Source: Enterovirga aerilata
Lineage (GTDB): Bacteria; Pseudomonadota; Alphaproteobacteria; Rhizobiales; Beijerinckiaceae
Length of the DNA: 64,000 bases
Assembly: GCF_013044135.1 (NCBI RefSeq)
Contig: NZ_JABEPP010000002.1
Location: forward strand, 682,001-746,000
Direction of reading: 5' to 3'
Shown: positions 54,691-63,964 of the stretch, in pieces
How positions within the stretch are numbered: position 1 is the stretch's first letter
Layout: every line of letters begins with the position of its first letter
The notes under the pieces: model-generated
The model's input: only the letters and a program-made list of their open reading frames with translations
Told to the model about the DNA's origin: nothing
The model's database searches: none
Program-made: the position numbers and the translations under genes

Positions 54691-55860
54691 TCACGTCCCG
54701 CGGCCGGCAAAAGACGCGCCAAGGTGAACAATGTCATTCCAGGTGGCGAAGAGCATCAGCATCACGACGATCGCCAGCCCGATGCGGAACCCGATCTCCT
54801 GGGCGCGGTCGCTGAGCGGCCGGCCGCGCACCGCCTCCACGGCGTAGAAGAGAAGATGCCCGCCGTCGAGCAGCGGGATCGGGAACAGGTTGATGAGGCC
54901 GATCGACACGGAGAGAATCGCGACCAGCGAGATGAGCGGGCCGACCCCGCCCATGGAGGCGACCTCGCCCGAGACCCGCATGATCCCGATCGGGCCGGAG
55001 AGCTGCTGGGCCGATTCGCGCCCGCTCACCAGCTTGCCCAGGTAGTTGAAGGTGCGGTCGACGACGCTCCAGGTCTCCTGCGCGCCGATGGCCAGCGATT
55101 CGAGCGGGCCGTAGCGGACGAAGCGCAGGTCGGCGGGGTCCTTCGACCCCTGCACGCCCAGGAGGCCCATCTTCTGCTTGCCGAAGCCCGGCACCTCGAC
55201 CTCTCGGACGGTCGGAGTGGCCTGAAGCGTCAGGCGGCGGCCCTCGCGCTCGACGACGATTTCGAGCGCGTCGCCGGCGCTGGTCGAGACGAGGCGCTGC
55301 ATGTCGGCGAAGCTCGAGATGGCCCGGCCGTTGATGGAGATGACCAGATCGTCCGGCCGGAAGCCCGCGAGCTCGGCCGCGCTGCCGGGCTGCACCGTCT
55401 CGATCCGCGGCGCGAGGACCTGACGGCCGGCGAAATAGGCCATGCCCGCGAAGACGAGAATCGCGAGCAGGAAGTTGGCCGCCGGGCCCGCCGCCACGAT
55501 GGCCGCACGTTTCGGCAGCGATTGCGTGTGGAAGCTGATCGCGCGCTCGGCCGGCGGCATACGGGCGAGGGCGGCATCGTCCGGCACGCTGGCGCCGTTC
55601 ATGTCGCCGACGAACTTGACGTAGCCGCCGAGCGGGATGGCGGAGATCTTCCAGCGCGTGCCGTGCCTGTCGTCCCAGCCGAAGAGCTCGCGCCCGAAGC
55701 CGATGGAGAAGGCCTTCACGCCGACGCCGCAGCGCCGGCCGACCCAGAAATGCCCGTATTCATGCACGAAGACGACGATGGTCAGCACGAACAGGAACGC
55801 GACGGGGTAGACCAGGAACGCTCCGGTCTTGCCCAGCGCCGCCGCGACGAATTCCATCAT
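54691..55860 (-). CDS. rseP: site-2 zinc metalloprotease RseP
   Basis: A 389-residue intramembrane protease. The zinc site is HEYGH in a first membrane helix (FVLTIVVFVHEYGHFWVGRR), followed by the GGYVKF loop, a PDZ domain (about 125-205; GSAAELAGFRPDDLVISINGRAISSF) and the C-terminal LFPIPLLDGGHLLFYAVEAVRG motif that completes the active site. Of the two adjacent ATGs (55860 and 55857), both fit. It lies between dxr and bamA in the standard envelope gene order. Confidence 0.95.
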   Translation of the reverse strand: MMEFVAAALGKTGAFLVYPVAFLFVLTIVVFVHEYGHFWVGRRCGVGVKAFSIGFGRELFGWDDRHGTRWKISAIPLGGYVKFVGDMNGASVPDDAALARMPPAERAISFHTQSLPKRAAIVAAGPAANFLLAILVFAGMAYFAGRQVLAPRIETVQPGSAAELAGFRPDDLVISINGRAISSFADMQRLVSTSAGDALEIVVEREGRRLTLQATPTVREVEVPGFGKQKMGLLGVQGSKDPADLRFVRYGPLESLAIGAQETWSVVDRTFNYLGKLVSGRESAQQLSGPIGIMRVSGEVASMGGVGPLISLVAILSVSIGLINLFPIPLLDGGHLLFYAVEAVRGRPLSDRAQEIGFRIGLAIVVMLMLFATWNDIVHLGASFAGRGT

Positions 55861-55867
55861 CCTCTCC

Positions 55868-57055
55868 CTACACCCGCGCCACGGCGGGCCTGGACACGGC
55901 CGGGAGGAACCCGGCCGCGATCCGCCTTGCTTCCCGATCGAGCGCGAGCGCATCCTCGACGGTGGCAGGCTCGTATCCGGCCTGCCCGGCAAAGGCCGCG
56001 CAGGTCTCCTCCACGACCCTCGGAATGTCGCCGAAGCCGGCCCGGCCGGACAGGAAGGCCTCCACCGCGACCTCGTTCGCCCCGTTCAGCACCGCCGGCA
56101 TGCCGCCTCCCGCGGCAAGCGCCGCCCGCGCCAGCCGCAGGCACGGGAAACGCGCCTCGTCCGGAGCTTCGAACGTAAATCCTCCGATCGCGGCAAGATC
56201 GAGACGCGGCACGCTCATCGTGAGCCGCCGCTCCGCCGCAAGGCAGTTCGCGATCGGAATCTTCATGTCCGGATTGGCGAGCCCGGCAGTGACCGCGCCG
56301 TCCCGCCAGTGGACCAGGCCGTGGATGATCGACTGGGGATGGACCACGACGTCGAGTTGGTCCGGGCGAAGGCCGAAGAGGTGATGAGCCTCGATCAGTT
56401 CCAGCCCCTTGTTCATGAGGCTCGCCGAATCGACGTTGATCTTGGCGCCCATGGAATAGGTCGGGTGCTTTGCGGTCTGGGCCGGGGTGGCGGCGGCGAT
56501 CCGCGCCTCGTCCCAGGTCCGGAAAGGCCCGCCGGAGGCGGTCAGCGTCATCGTGACCACGTCGTCCGGATGGCCGGAAGCGAGCGCCTGGGCGAGCGCG
56601 TTGTGCTCCGAATCCATCGGCAGGATCGCGGCCCCGGTCCGGGCGGCATCGCGCATGAAGGCGGCGCCCGCGCAGACCAGGCTCTCCTTGTTGGCGAGCC
56701 CGATCCGCCGTCCCTTCTTCAACGCCGCGTGCGTCGGTGCCAGCCCCGCCACCCCGGAGATTGCTGCCACGATGGTTTCGGCCTCGCGTTCCACGGCCTC
56801 GATGACGGCCGAGGGTCCGGCCCCGCTCGCGATGCCGCTGCCGGCGAGCGCCTCACGCAGCGGCTTCTGCTTGGAGGCGTCGGCGAGCGCCACGAACTCG
56901 GCCTCGAGCCGATGCGCCATCTCGGCCAGTCCGCGTACGTCGCTGCCCGAGACCAGAGCCGTCACGCGGAAGCGGTCCGGATGCTGGGCGAGCACTTCGG
57001 CCGTCGATTTCCCGATCGAGCCGGTCGCCCCGAGGATGGTGATCCGATGCGTCAA
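55868..57055 (-). CDS. dxr: 1-deoxy-D-xylulose 5-phosphate reductoisomerase
   Basis: A 395-residue NADPH enzyme of the MEP isoprenoid pathway. It shows the N-terminal Rossmann loop ILGATGSIGKSTAEVL, GLANKESLVCAG, LPMDSEHNALAQAL, LTASGGPFR and KINVDSASLMNKGLELIEAHHLFGL. Length is normal. In this organism the pathway also supplies precursors for hopanoids and undecaprenyl phosphate; uppS lies two genes upstream. Confidence 0.97.
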   Translation of the reverse strand: MTHRITILGATGSIGKSTAEVLAQHPDRFRVTALVSGSDVRGLAEMAHRLEAEFVALADASKQKPLREALAGSGIASGAGPSAVIEAVEREAETIVAAISGVAGLAPTHAALKKGRRIGLANKESLVCAGAAFMRDAARTGAAILPMDSEHNALAQALASGHPDDVVTMTLTASGGPFRTWDEARIAAATPAQTAKHPTYSMGAKINVDSASLMNKGLELIEAHHLFGLRPDQLDVVVHPQSIIHGLVHWRDGAVTAGLANPDMKIPIANCLAAERRLTMSVPRLDLAAIGGFTFEAPDEARFPCLRLARAALAAGGGMPAVLNGANEVAVEAFLSGRAGFGDIPRVVEETCAAFAGQAGYEPATVEDALALDREARRIAAGFLPAVSRPAVARV

Positions 57056-57066
57056 GCGATCTCTCC

Positions 57067-57921
57067 TCAGCGCGCCAGGCGCGAGCCTGCCAGCGCGACA
57101 CCGCAGAGGAGCGCAACCGCCGCAAAGCCGTCGAGCCGGTCCATGACGCCGCCATGGCCCGGGATGAGACGCCCCGAATCCTTGGCGCCGAAGCGTCGCT
57201 TCAGGGCGGATTCGCCGAGATCTCCGATCTGGCTGGCGACCGACGCGACGGCCGAGCCCAGCGCCACCGCTACGAGGCCGACGGGCAACTCCGCGCCGAA
57301 CCGCCGGCCGAGATCGACGACGAGCGTGCCGACGAGCGTCGCCCCGGCAAGGCCGCCGAGAAAGCCGGACCAGGTCTTCTTCGGGCTAACGGAGGGCGCG
57401 AGCTTGGGCCCGCCGATCGCCCGCCCGGCGAAATAGGCAGCCACATCGGTGGTCCAGACCACCGCGAAGAGCCACAGGATGGGTACGAGGCCCAGATCGG
57501 GCCGGTCGCGGATCACGACCGGGACGAGCGCCACGAGCGCCGCATAGGCGAAGCCGGCGAGCGCCCAGGCGCGGTCCCGGCCGCTCTCGGCAGCAAAGGC
57601 CAGGGCGCCGAGCGCAAGGAGCAGGATCCCGGCCTCCGCCGCCGGGCTCGTGTCGAGCTTATGGCCGACGATCAAGCCGGCGAGCCCAGCCGCGCAAAGG
57701 GCGGCCAGGATGGCGCGCGGCTCCGCCCTGGTCATGGCGATCCATTCGAAGGCGATCGCAATGCCGGCCGCAAGCCAGAAGAGGGCGAAGACCGGCCCGC
57801 CGAGCCAGGCCGCCGCGAGCGCGACGGCGGCGAGCACGATGCCCGACGCGACTCTGCGCCCGACCTCGCTGCGGGTCGGAGAGGTCCGCGTCTGACCGCC
57901 GCTGCGGCCCGGATCGCTCAC
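57067..57921 (-). CDS. cdsA: phosphatidate cytidylyltransferase
   Basis: A 284-residue polytopic inner membrane enzyme making CDP-diacylglycerol. The C-terminal signature appears as SQIGDLGESALKRRFGAKDSGRLIPGHGGVMDRLDG, preceded by VSPKKTWSGFLGGLAGA. About seven membrane helices are visible. It begins 1 base after the uppS stop, so both are translated together. Confidence 0.95.
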   Translation of the reverse strand: MSDPGRSGGQTRTSPTRSEVGRRVASGIVLAAVALAAAWLGGPVFALFWLAAGIAIAFEWIAMTRAEPRAILAALCAAGLAGLIVGHKLDTSPAAEAGILLLALGALAFAAESGRDRAWALAGFAYAALVALVPVVIRDRPDLGLVPILWLFAVVWTTDVAAYFAGRAIGGPKLAPSVSPKKTWSGFLGGLAGATLVGTLVVDLGRRFGAELPVGLVAVALGSAVASVASQIGDLGESALKRRFGAKDSGRLIPGHGGVMDRLDGFAAVALLCGVALAGSRLAR

Positions 57922-57922
57922 C

Positions 57923-58687
57923 TCAGAGCGCCTTCGCGCTCCGCCCGCCGAAGCGGCGGTCGCGTCCGCGGAACTGATCGATCGCCTGACGGAAGGTGTC
58001 CTCGTCGAAATCCGGCCAGAGATCCGGCAGGAAGACGAACTCGGAATAAGCCGTCTGCCAGGGGAGGAAGTTCGACACCCGCATCTCGCCCGAGGTCCGG
58101 ATGACGAGGTCGGGATCGGGAATCCCGCGCGTGTCGAGCGCGGCCGCGATCGTGCCCATGTCGATCGCCTCCGGATCTAGCTCGCCCGCCCGGACCTGCC
58201 GGGCGAGGCGCCGCACGGCCTGCACGATCTCCTGCCGGCCGCCGTAATTGAACGCCACGACGAGGTTCAGGCCCGAGTTGCGGCAGGTGATCTCCTCCGC
58301 CTCGTCGAGAAGCAGCCGGATATCCTCGGCCAGGGCCGGCCGGTCGCCGATGACGCTGACCCGCACGTTGTTGGCGTGGAGCTGAGCGAGATCCACCCGG
58401 ATGAAGCGCTTCAGCAGGCCGAATAGGTCCGCCACCTCGTCCGCCGGACGGCGCCAGTTCTCCGCCGAAAAGCCATAGACGGTCAGGTGCTCGATCCCGA
58501 GCCCGATCGCCGCCCGCACCGTGCGGCGCACGGCCTCGACGCCCCGGCGATGGCCCTCGAGCCGCGGCAGGCCGCGCTTCGCCGCCCAGCGGCCGTTCCC
58601 ATCCATGATGATGGCGACGTGGCGCGGCAGGGGGCCGAGCGCAGGCTCGGCGACCGCGAGGTTCAAGGCCGTGGATTCGGGCGGCAT
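57923..58687 (-). CDS. uppS: undecaprenyl diphosphate synthase
   Basis: A 254-residue cis-prenyltransferase. The catalytic Asp is D29 in [10 protein letters not shown], followed by [42 protein letters not shown] and the C-terminal [27 protein letters not shown]. The product is the lipid carrier for peptidoglycan and other envelope polymers. Frr ends 30 bases upstream of its start. Confidence 0.97.
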   Translation of the reverse strand: MPPESTALNLAVAEPALGPLPRHVAIIMDGNGRWAAKRGLPRLEGHRRGVEAVRRTVRAAIGLGIEHLTVYGFSAENWRRPADEVADLFGLLKRFIRVDLAQLHANNVRVSVIGDRPALAEDIRLLLDEAEEITCRNSGLNLVVAFNYGGRQEIVQAVRRLARQVRAGELDPEAIDMGTIAAALDTRGIPDPDLVIRTSGEMRVSNFLPWQTAYSEFVFLPDLWPDFDEDTFRQAIDQFRGRDRRFGGRSAKAL

Positions 58688-58717
58688 GCGGGCTCCTGCT
58701 GGCCGAGCTCGCTCAGA

Positions 58718-59281
58718 TTAGACGTGCATGATTTCCTTTTCTTTAGCAGCGACGACGCTGTCGATGTCGGCGATCGCCTGGTCCGTCGCCTTCTGGACCT
58801 GCTCGGCCTGCCGCTTGCCGTCGTCCTCGCTGATCTCGCCGTCCTTCTCGAGCTTCTTCAGCGTGTCGAGCCCGTCGCGGCGGACGTGGCGGACCGCGAT
58901 CCGGGCCTCTTCCGCATATTTGTGCGCGACCTTGACCATCTCCTTGCGGCGCTGCTCGTTCATCTCGGGGATGCGCAGCCGGATCACCTGGCCTTCCGTC
59001 TGGGGATTGAGGCCGAGATCGGATTGCCGGATCGCCTTCTCGACGGCCGCGACCATGCCGCGGTCCCAGACCTGGATCGACAGAAGGCGCGGCTCCGGGA
59101 CGCTCACCGTCGCCACCTGGGTGATGGGCATCGTGGCGCCATAGGCTTCGACCTGGATCGGCTCGACCAGGCTGGGCGTCGCGCGGCCGGTGCGCAGGCT
59201 GCCAAGATCGTGCTTCAGCGAATTGATGGCGCCCTGCATGCGGCGCTTGAGATCGCTGACGTCGAAGGTCGTGACGGCCAT
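58718..59281 (-). CDS. frr: ribosome recycling factor
   Basis: A 187-residue factor that, with EF-G, splits post-termination ribosomes. It has the standard three-helix bundle sequence ([39 protein letters not shown]) and the C-terminal conserved [29 protein letters not shown]. Length is normal. It lies 52 bases downstream of pyrH on the same strand. Confidence 0.97.
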   Translation of the reverse strand: MAVTTFDVSDLKRRMQGAINSLKHDLGSLRTGRATPSLVEPIQVEAYGATMPITQVATVSVPEPRLLSIQVWDRGMVAAVEKAIRQSDLGLNPQTEGQVIRLRIPEMNEQRRKEMVKVAHKYAEEARIAVRHVRRDGLDTLKKLEKDGEISEDDGKRQAEQVQKATDQAIADIDSVVAAKEKEIMHV

Positions 59282-59333
59282 GGGGCAAGTTCTCTCTTGA
59301 TTTCTAAGGGATTACGCGCCGGGGCGGCCCGCA

Positions 59334-60059
59334 TCAAGGGGCGACGACGGTGGATGGCGCGCCCCCTTGGAGGATGGCCCGGACCGAGCTCGGGGCATGG
59401 ACGGAGCCCACGATGACGGTGAGCCGCGACTCCCGCGCGAGCGCGAAAGCGGCCGTGTCCATCACCTTCAGGTCGCGCTGGATCGCCTCGTCATGCGTCA
59501 GCCTGTCGTAGCGGACCGCGCCCGGGTTCGACTTCGGATCGGCCGAGTAGACGCCGTCGACCTGGGTCGCCTTGAGCACCGCCTGGCAGCGGAGCTCGGC
59601 CGCGCGCAGCACCGCCGCGGTGTCCGTCGTGAAGAAGGGATTTCCCGTCCCGCCCGCCAGCACCACGACCTGTCCGCGATCGAGATAGTGCAGCGCGGGC
59701 TGGCGCGCATAGGTCTCGCAGATGCTCGGCATGGAGACGGCGGACATCGTTCGGGCCGAGACGCCGGCGGCGTTGAGCGCCGTCTCGAGCGCGAGCGAGT
59801 TCATGACCGTCGCCAGCATCCCCATCGAGTCTGCGGTCGGGCGGTCGATCCAGCCGGCCTGAGTCATGCGGGCGCCGCGGATGATGTTCCCGCCCCCGAT
59901 CACGATCGCGAGCTGCGTCCCCGCTTCGGCGGTCGCCGCGATGTCGGCCGCGAGCTCCGCCAGGATCTGCGCCGACAGCCAGTACCCGTCGGGAGCCGCG
60001 AAGGCCTCCCCCGACAGCTTCACCAGAACGCGCCGATACGGCCTTGTCACGGAACACAT
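59334..60059 (-). CDS. pyrH: UMP kinase
   Basis: A 241-residue amino acid kinase fold enzyme converting UMP to UDP. Family parts include VLVKLSGEAFA, IVIGGGNIIRG, DSMGMLATVMNSLAL, VVVLAGGTGNPFFTTDTAAVLRA, KATQVDGVYSADPKSNP and VMDTAAFALARES. It follows tsf, separated by a terminator-like hairpin, so pyrH may have its own promoter in the 75-base gap or receive read-through. Confidence 0.97.
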   Translation of the reverse strand: MCSVTRPYRRVLVKLSGEAFAAPDGYWLSAQILAELAADIAATAEAGTQLAIVIGGGNIIRGARMTQAGWIDRPTADSMGMLATVMNSLALETALNAAGVSARTMSAVSMPSICETYARQPALHYLDRGQVVVLAGGTGNPFFTTDTAAVLRAAELRCQAVLKATQVDGVYSADPKSNPGAVRYDRLTHDEAIQRDLKVMDTAAFALARESRLTVIVGSVHAPSSVRAILQGGAPSTVVAP

Positions 60060-60103
60060 CTCCTCGGGAACGGGAACCGGCGCGGCCTGCCCTTGCCCAT
60101 ACG

Positions 60104-60128
60104 AAAAGGGCGGCCCTCAGGCCGCCCC
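60104..60128 (-). terminator. intrinsic terminator-like hairpin after tsf
   Basis: On the minus strand GGGCGGCC (60127-60120) and GGCCGCCC (60115-60108) form an 8-bp GC stem around TGAG, followed directly by TTTT (60107-60104). It lies 7 bases after the tsf stop and 45 bases before pyrH, so it would end or attenuate the rpsB-tsf transcript. Confidence 0.8.
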
Positions 60129-60134
60129 GCTCGA

Positions 60135-61088
60135 TCAGGCCGACGTGCGGTCGCCGTCGGGCTTCTTTCCGATTCCCGATTGCGCCGCCACCTCGGCCGC
60201 GAAATCGGTCTCTTCCTTCTCGATGCCCTCGCCGAGCGCGAAGCGGACGAAGCCCTTCAGCTCGACCGGCTTGCCGGCCTTGGCGGAAGCCTCCTTGAGC
60301 ATCTGCCCGACCGACTTCGAGGGGTCGTAGACGAAGGCCTGATCGAGGAGGGTGTTCTCCTTGTAGAAGCTCTTCAGCCCGCTCTCGACGATCTTGGCGA
60401 GGACGTTGTCCGGCTTGCCGGCGTTCTTCTCGCGCAGGATCGCCGACTCGCGCTCCACCACGGCCGGGTCGACGCCGGACGCGTCGACCGCGACCGGATT
60501 CATGGCCGCGATATGGGCCGCGATCTGGCGGCCGAGCGTCGAGAGCTCGCCGACATCGCCGGCCGACTCGAGCGCCACGATCACGCCGATCTTGCCGAGA
60601 CCCTCCGAGACCTGGTTGTGGACGTAGCTCGCGACCACGCCCTCCTTCACCTCGAGCTTGGCGACGCGGCGGATCGTCATGTTCTCGCCGATGGTCGCCA
60701 CGAGCTCCTGGATCTTCTCCTTCAGCGTCGTCTTGGAGCCCGGCATATGCGCGGCCTCCAGCGCCTCGACCGAGGCGGGCGTCATCAGGGCGACCTTGGT
60801 CGCCTCGCGCACGAAGGCCTGGAAGGAATCGTTGCGCGCGACGAAGTCGGTCTCCGAATTGACCTCGACCATCGCGGCCGAGCGGCCGGGGCTCTCCACG
60901 CCGATGAGGCCTTCCGCCGCCGTCCGGCCGGCCTTCTTCGCCGCCTTCGCGAGCCCCTTCTTGCGCAGCCAGTCCACGGCCGCCTCGATGTCGCCCCCGG
61001 TCTCGCCCAGGGCCGCCTTGCAGTCCATCATGCCCGCGCCGGTCTTCTCGCGCAGGTCCTTCACCATTGCGGCGGTGACGGTCGCCAT
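60135..61088 (-). CDS. tsf: elongation factor Ts
   Basis: A 317-residue nucleotide exchange factor for EF-Tu. The N-terminal UBA-like helix module ([21 protein letters not shown]) and the EF-Tu contact TDFVARN (about residues 80-86) are present. Two core repeats follow. The C-terminal 40 residues, [26 protein letters not shown], are typical of the family. It starts 83 bases after the rpsB stop. Confidence 0.97.
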   Translation of the reverse strand: MATVTAAMVKDLREKTGAGMMDCKAALGETGGDIEAAVDWLRKKGLAKAAKKAGRTAAEGLIGVESPGRSAAMVEVNSETDFVARNDSFQAFVREATKVALMTPASVEALEAAHMPGSKTTLKEKIQELVATIGENMTIRRVAKLEVKEGVVASYVHNQVSEGLGKIGVIVALESAGDVGELSTLGRQIAAHIAAMNPVAVDASGVDPAVVERESAILREKNAGKPDNVLAKIVESGLKSFYKENTLLDQAFVYDPSKSVGQMLKEASAKAGKPVELKGFVRFALGEGIEKEETDFAAEVAAQSGIGKKPDGDRTSA

Positions 61089-61113
61089 CGTCGTTATCCT
61101 TCTTCAATTGTGG

Positions 61114-61138
61114 CGAAGCCGGCTCGGAGCCGGCTTCG
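61114..61138 (-). promoter_or_regulatory. strong hairpin in the rpsB-tsf intergenic region
   Basis: Arms CGAAGCCGGCTC (61114-61125) and GAGCCGGCTTCG (61127-61138) form an inverted repeat of 11-12 bp. No T-run follows, so it is more likely an attenuating or RNA-stabilising hairpin between rpsB and tsf than a full terminator. Confidence 0.6.
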
Positions 61139-61171
61139 AATGGGAGATGCTGATCGGGTCGGAGCGGCCGG

Positions 61172-62191
61172 TCAGGCCGCGGCCTCGATCAGGTTCCGGG
61201 CCTGGCCGATCCAGTCGTCCCGGGTGATGCGGCCGTTGAGCTTCAGGTCCGCGTCCAGCTTCGCGACGTCCTCGGGCTGCATCGCGGCGAGCTGCCAGTA
61301 GTGGAAGATGCCGGCATCGTTGAGCTTGTTGGCGAGTTGCGGGCCGACGCCCGTGAGCTTGGTCAGGTCGTCCGGCGCGCCGCGCGGGGCGGCGAGCAGC
61401 TCGAACACCTCCGTCGGCTCGGCGGGCTCGTTGGCGTTGGCGGCCGGCAGGTCGTCGATGATCGGCGCCTCCTCGGCGCCGAGATCGACCCCGAGATCCC
61501 CCTGGCTGCGGCCGATGCCGTCGACCGCGGCGCGGGCGACGAGGTCGCAATAGAGCGCGATCGCGCGGCCGGCATCGTCATTGGCCGGGACCGGATAGGC
61601 GATGCCGTCCGGATCGCAATTGGTGTCGACGATCGCCGCGACCGGGATGCCGAGGCGGCCGGCCTCCTTGATGGCGAGCTGCTCCTTGTTCGTGTCGATC
61701 ACGAAGAGCAGGTCGGGCACGCCGCCCATGTCCTTGATGCCGCCGAGCGCCTTCTCCAGCTTCTCCTTCTCGCGGGAGAGCATCAGGCGCTCCTTCTTGG
61801 TAAGGCCCGGGCCGCCGACGGACAGCGTCTCGTCGAGCTGGCGCAGCCGGTTGATCGAGCCGGAAATGGTCTTCCAGTTCGTCAGCATGCCGCCGAGCCA
61901 GCGCGAATTCACGTAGTACTGGGCCGAGCGCTTGGCCGCCTCCGCGACCGCGTCCGAGGCCTGCCGCTTGGTGCCGACGAAGAGGACGCGCCCGCCCTTC
62001 GCCACCGTGTCGCTCACCGCCTGCAGGGCGCGGTGCAGCATGGGCACCGTCTGGGCGAGGTCGATGATGTGGATGTTGTTGCGGGTGCCGAAGATGTAGG
62101 TCGACATCTTCGGGTTCCAGCGATGGGCCTGATGGCCGAAATGCGCGCCCGCCTCGAGGAGCTGACGCATCGAAAAATCGGGAAGTGCCAA
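61172..62191 (-). CDS. rpsB: 30S ribosomal protein S2 with C-terminal helix-hairpin-helix extension
   Basis: A 339-residue protein. Residues 1-230 are a normal S2 ([40 protein letters not shown], then [32 protein letters not shown]). An acidic linker leads to an extra domain (about 270-339) with [27 protein letters not shown], a helix-hairpin-helix motif like that in several L21/S2-fused alphaproteobacterial proteins. E. coli S2 has about 241 residues, so nearly 100 are additional. It is the first gene of the leftward translation/envelope block. Confidence 0.96.
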   Translation of the reverse strand: MALPDFSMRQLLEAGAHFGHQAHRWNPKMSTYIFGTRNNIHIIDLAQTVPMLHRALQAVSDTVAKGGRVLFVGTKRQASDAVAEAAKRSAQYYVNSRWLGGMLTNWKTISGSINRLRQLDETLSVGGPGLTKKERLMLSREKEKLEKALGGIKDMGGVPDLLFVIDTNKEQLAIKEAGRLGIPVAAIVDTNCDPDGIAYPVPANDDAGRAIALYCDLVARAAVDGIGRSQGDLGVDLGAEEAPIIDDLPAANANEPAEPTEVFELLAAPRGAPDDLTKLTGVGPQLANKLNDAGIFHYWQLAAMQPEDVAKLDADLKLNGRITRDDWIGQARNLIEAAA

Positions 62192-62345
62192 GGTTCTCTC
62201 CGGTTATGCCGCCGCGGAGCGATGAGGTCCGGCGGGTGCCGGACACCGGGACGCCTCATTGAATCATGAGGCCGCTGCCGCGTGTGGAATGCGCGCGCAT
62301 ATAGAATGCGGCCGGGCGGAAGGCAAGGCGGCGGGCCGGCCGCGG

Positions 62346-63083
62346 TCAGCCGACCAGCCAGGCCATCGCCCGTTTCAGCTCGCGCGTGCCGTCGCGCTCG
62401 AAGACGCGGCCATGGGCGAAGATCACCCGCTCGGGCGCCCAGGCGAGGATGCGGCGGACGGCTTCGGCGGCCTCCCTGCGGCGGAGCCGGAGCGCGAGCC
62501 GGATCTGCGCCGGGCTCGTTCCCCTGTTCGCGCCCATGACGAGCGCGAAGAGCTTCGTGCCGAGGGGCAGCCTGGCCGTCTCGAGGTTTTCGACGAGATC
62601 GGTGAGGACGAGCGTGCGCGAGGGCCGGTGGAAGAAGGCGACCTCGCGGAAGCCGAGGGCGCCGGGCACGACCGCCTGCCCGATCTCCCCGGCCCAGTCC
62701 GCCGGCGGCGTCTCGCCGAGGTCGCGGTCGAGCCTGACGCCGGCCGCCTTCACCTGGGCGCGCTCGCGCAGGTGCGGCGCGGCGGAGGTCGTCGCGCCCG
62801 GGCAATGCTCCTGCCACTCCTTGAGGAAGCTCCAATGCGCGATGTTCGGCGCCACGAGATGCTGGATCGGCCCGATCGCCTCGATCTCGCGCCGCAGGTC
62901 CTCGTCGAACCGGGTCGGCGAGTGGAGCCACATGCCGCCGGAGGCGAGCCGGACGACGGTCATCCGGACCGGCAGGGAGAGGCCCATCGCCCGGATCGGC
63001 CCGCTATCGACGAGCCAGACGTTCTCCGCCAGCGGCTTGAGGGTGTCGAGCGGCGGGTAGGTGACGTCTGACGCGCTGGCCAT
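62346..63083 (-). CDS. DUF4336-family protein
   Basis: A 245-residue protein of the DUF4336 family, related in fold to metallo-beta-lactamases. Family parts are PLAENVWLVDSGPIRAMGLSLPVRMTVVRL, LWLHSPTRFDEDLRREIEAIGPIQHLVAPNIAHWSFLKEWQ and RPSRTLVLTDLVENLE. The usual HxHxDH zinc motif is not conserved (APNIAHWSF instead), so hydrolase activity is doubtful. ATG 63083 was chosen because it begins before the family sequence. Function is unknown. Confidence 0.85.
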   Translation of the reverse strand: MASASDVTYPPLDTLKPLAENVWLVDSGPIRAMGLSLPVRMTVVRLASGGMWLHSPTRFDEDLRREIEAIGPIQHLVAPNIAHWSFLKEWQEHCPGATTSAAPHLRERAQVKAAGVRLDRDLGETPPADWAGEIGQAVVPGALGFREVAFFHRPSRTLVLTDLVENLETARLPLGTKLFALVMGANRGTSPAQIRLALRLRRREAAEAVRRILAWAPERVIFAHGRVFERDGTRELKRAMAWLVG

Positions 63084-63173
63084 CGGCGGTCCTCGGTTCT
63101 GCCGCCGCGGCAAGCCGGAGGGATCGTCCCTGGTTCCGTCCCGCCGTCACCCGGCCGCGTCCGCGCAGGGAGC

Positions 63174-63638
63174 TCAGGCCGTCCCGTCCCCGGTCAGTTC
63201 GCGGAACAGCTCCCGCATCTCGGGGATCGCCTCCCAGTCCCAATCGTCGGGCCCGTCCGCGACCGGACGCGCGAGGGCGCCGAGATCGAGCCCCGCCTCG
63301 GCCAGTTCCGCCAGGAGCGGCTGGCCCCCGAACAGCGGCGGCATGCGGGGCTCGTTCCCGGCGGCGCCGGGGCGCCCGTCGGCCCCGAGCAGCCGCGCCG
63401 CGACGCAGAGGAGGAAGCGGAGCATGCCGCGATAGTGCTCCCAGCAGAACGGAAGCCCGCGCATGTCCCGGTCGGCGCAGCCGCCTTCCCGCTTGCAGGC
63501 CCGCCGCGGGCAGATCAGGTGGGTGCCGACCGCGTCGCAAAACTTGACCGTGGAGGCGCGGATCCTGCGGTATTCCGGCGTGCGGTCGTAGGCCGGAATG
63601 CGCGTGTCGTATTCGCGCAGATAGGGAGCTTCGGGCAT
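63174..63638 (-). CDS. hypothetical Cys-containing protein
   Basis: A 154-residue protein with a cluster of cysteines, LICPRRACKREGGCADRD...LPFCWEHYRG, that could bind zinc or iron as C-x4-C-x5-C-x10-C with a nearby His. The rest is helical (MLRFLLCVAARLLG) with an acidic tail (DDWDWEAIPEMRELFREL). ATG 63638 begins the protein-like sequence; the frame upstream runs into repeats. It follows the same strand as the DUF4336 gene, 90 bases upstream of it. I know no family name. Confidence 0.65.
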   Translation of the reverse strand: MPEAPYLREYDTRIPAYDRTPEYRRIRASTVKFCDAVGTHLICPRRACKREGGCADRDMRGLPFCWEHYRGMLRFLLCVAARLLGADGRPGAAGNEPRMPPLFGGQPLLAELAEAGLDLGALARPVADGPDDWDWEAIPEMRELFRELTGDGTA

Positions 63639-63728
63639 GCGGTCTCCTTCGTCGGCTCGCGGTCTGCTTCGGTCGTCATGCTGAGGAGCGGGCGCCTTTC
63701 CTTCTCCCCTTGCGGGGGAAGAGCCTGC

Positions 63729-63768
63729 CCCGGACTTGATCCGGGGCGGCCCCGGCGTCGGCCGGGGT
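63729..63768. repeat. two adjacent inverted repeats
   Basis: CCCCGGA (63729-63735) pairs with TCCGGGG (63741-63747) over a 5-base loop, and CCCCGGC (63751-63757) pairs with GCCGGGG (63762-63768) over 4 bases. Such stacked CCCCGG hairpins are typical of dispersed REP-like units in high-GC Alphaproteobacteria. Confidence 0.55.
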
Positions 63769-63964
63769 CGGATTGAGGGGTGGCACCGTTCGAACCCCTC
63801 ATCCGTCGTCGCTTCGCGGCGGAGCGCGCACGCGCCGTCCGTCCCGGTGCGCGGGGCTCCATTCGCAACCTCTTCAAAGAGCAATCGAGGGGGCGCGGGA
63901 CGCCGGGCACTCGATCGTTTGTTGTTTGAGAGCGCCTTGCGGCGTCCCCGCGATCGGCTCCGCC

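Noticed and set aside
51865-56178. A 1437-codon open frame on the plus strand
   Set aside because: It is antisense to lpxD, bamA and rseP, which have clear family motifs. Long antisense frames are expected at this GC content, and its translation is Arg/Asp/Val/Leu-rich without domains.
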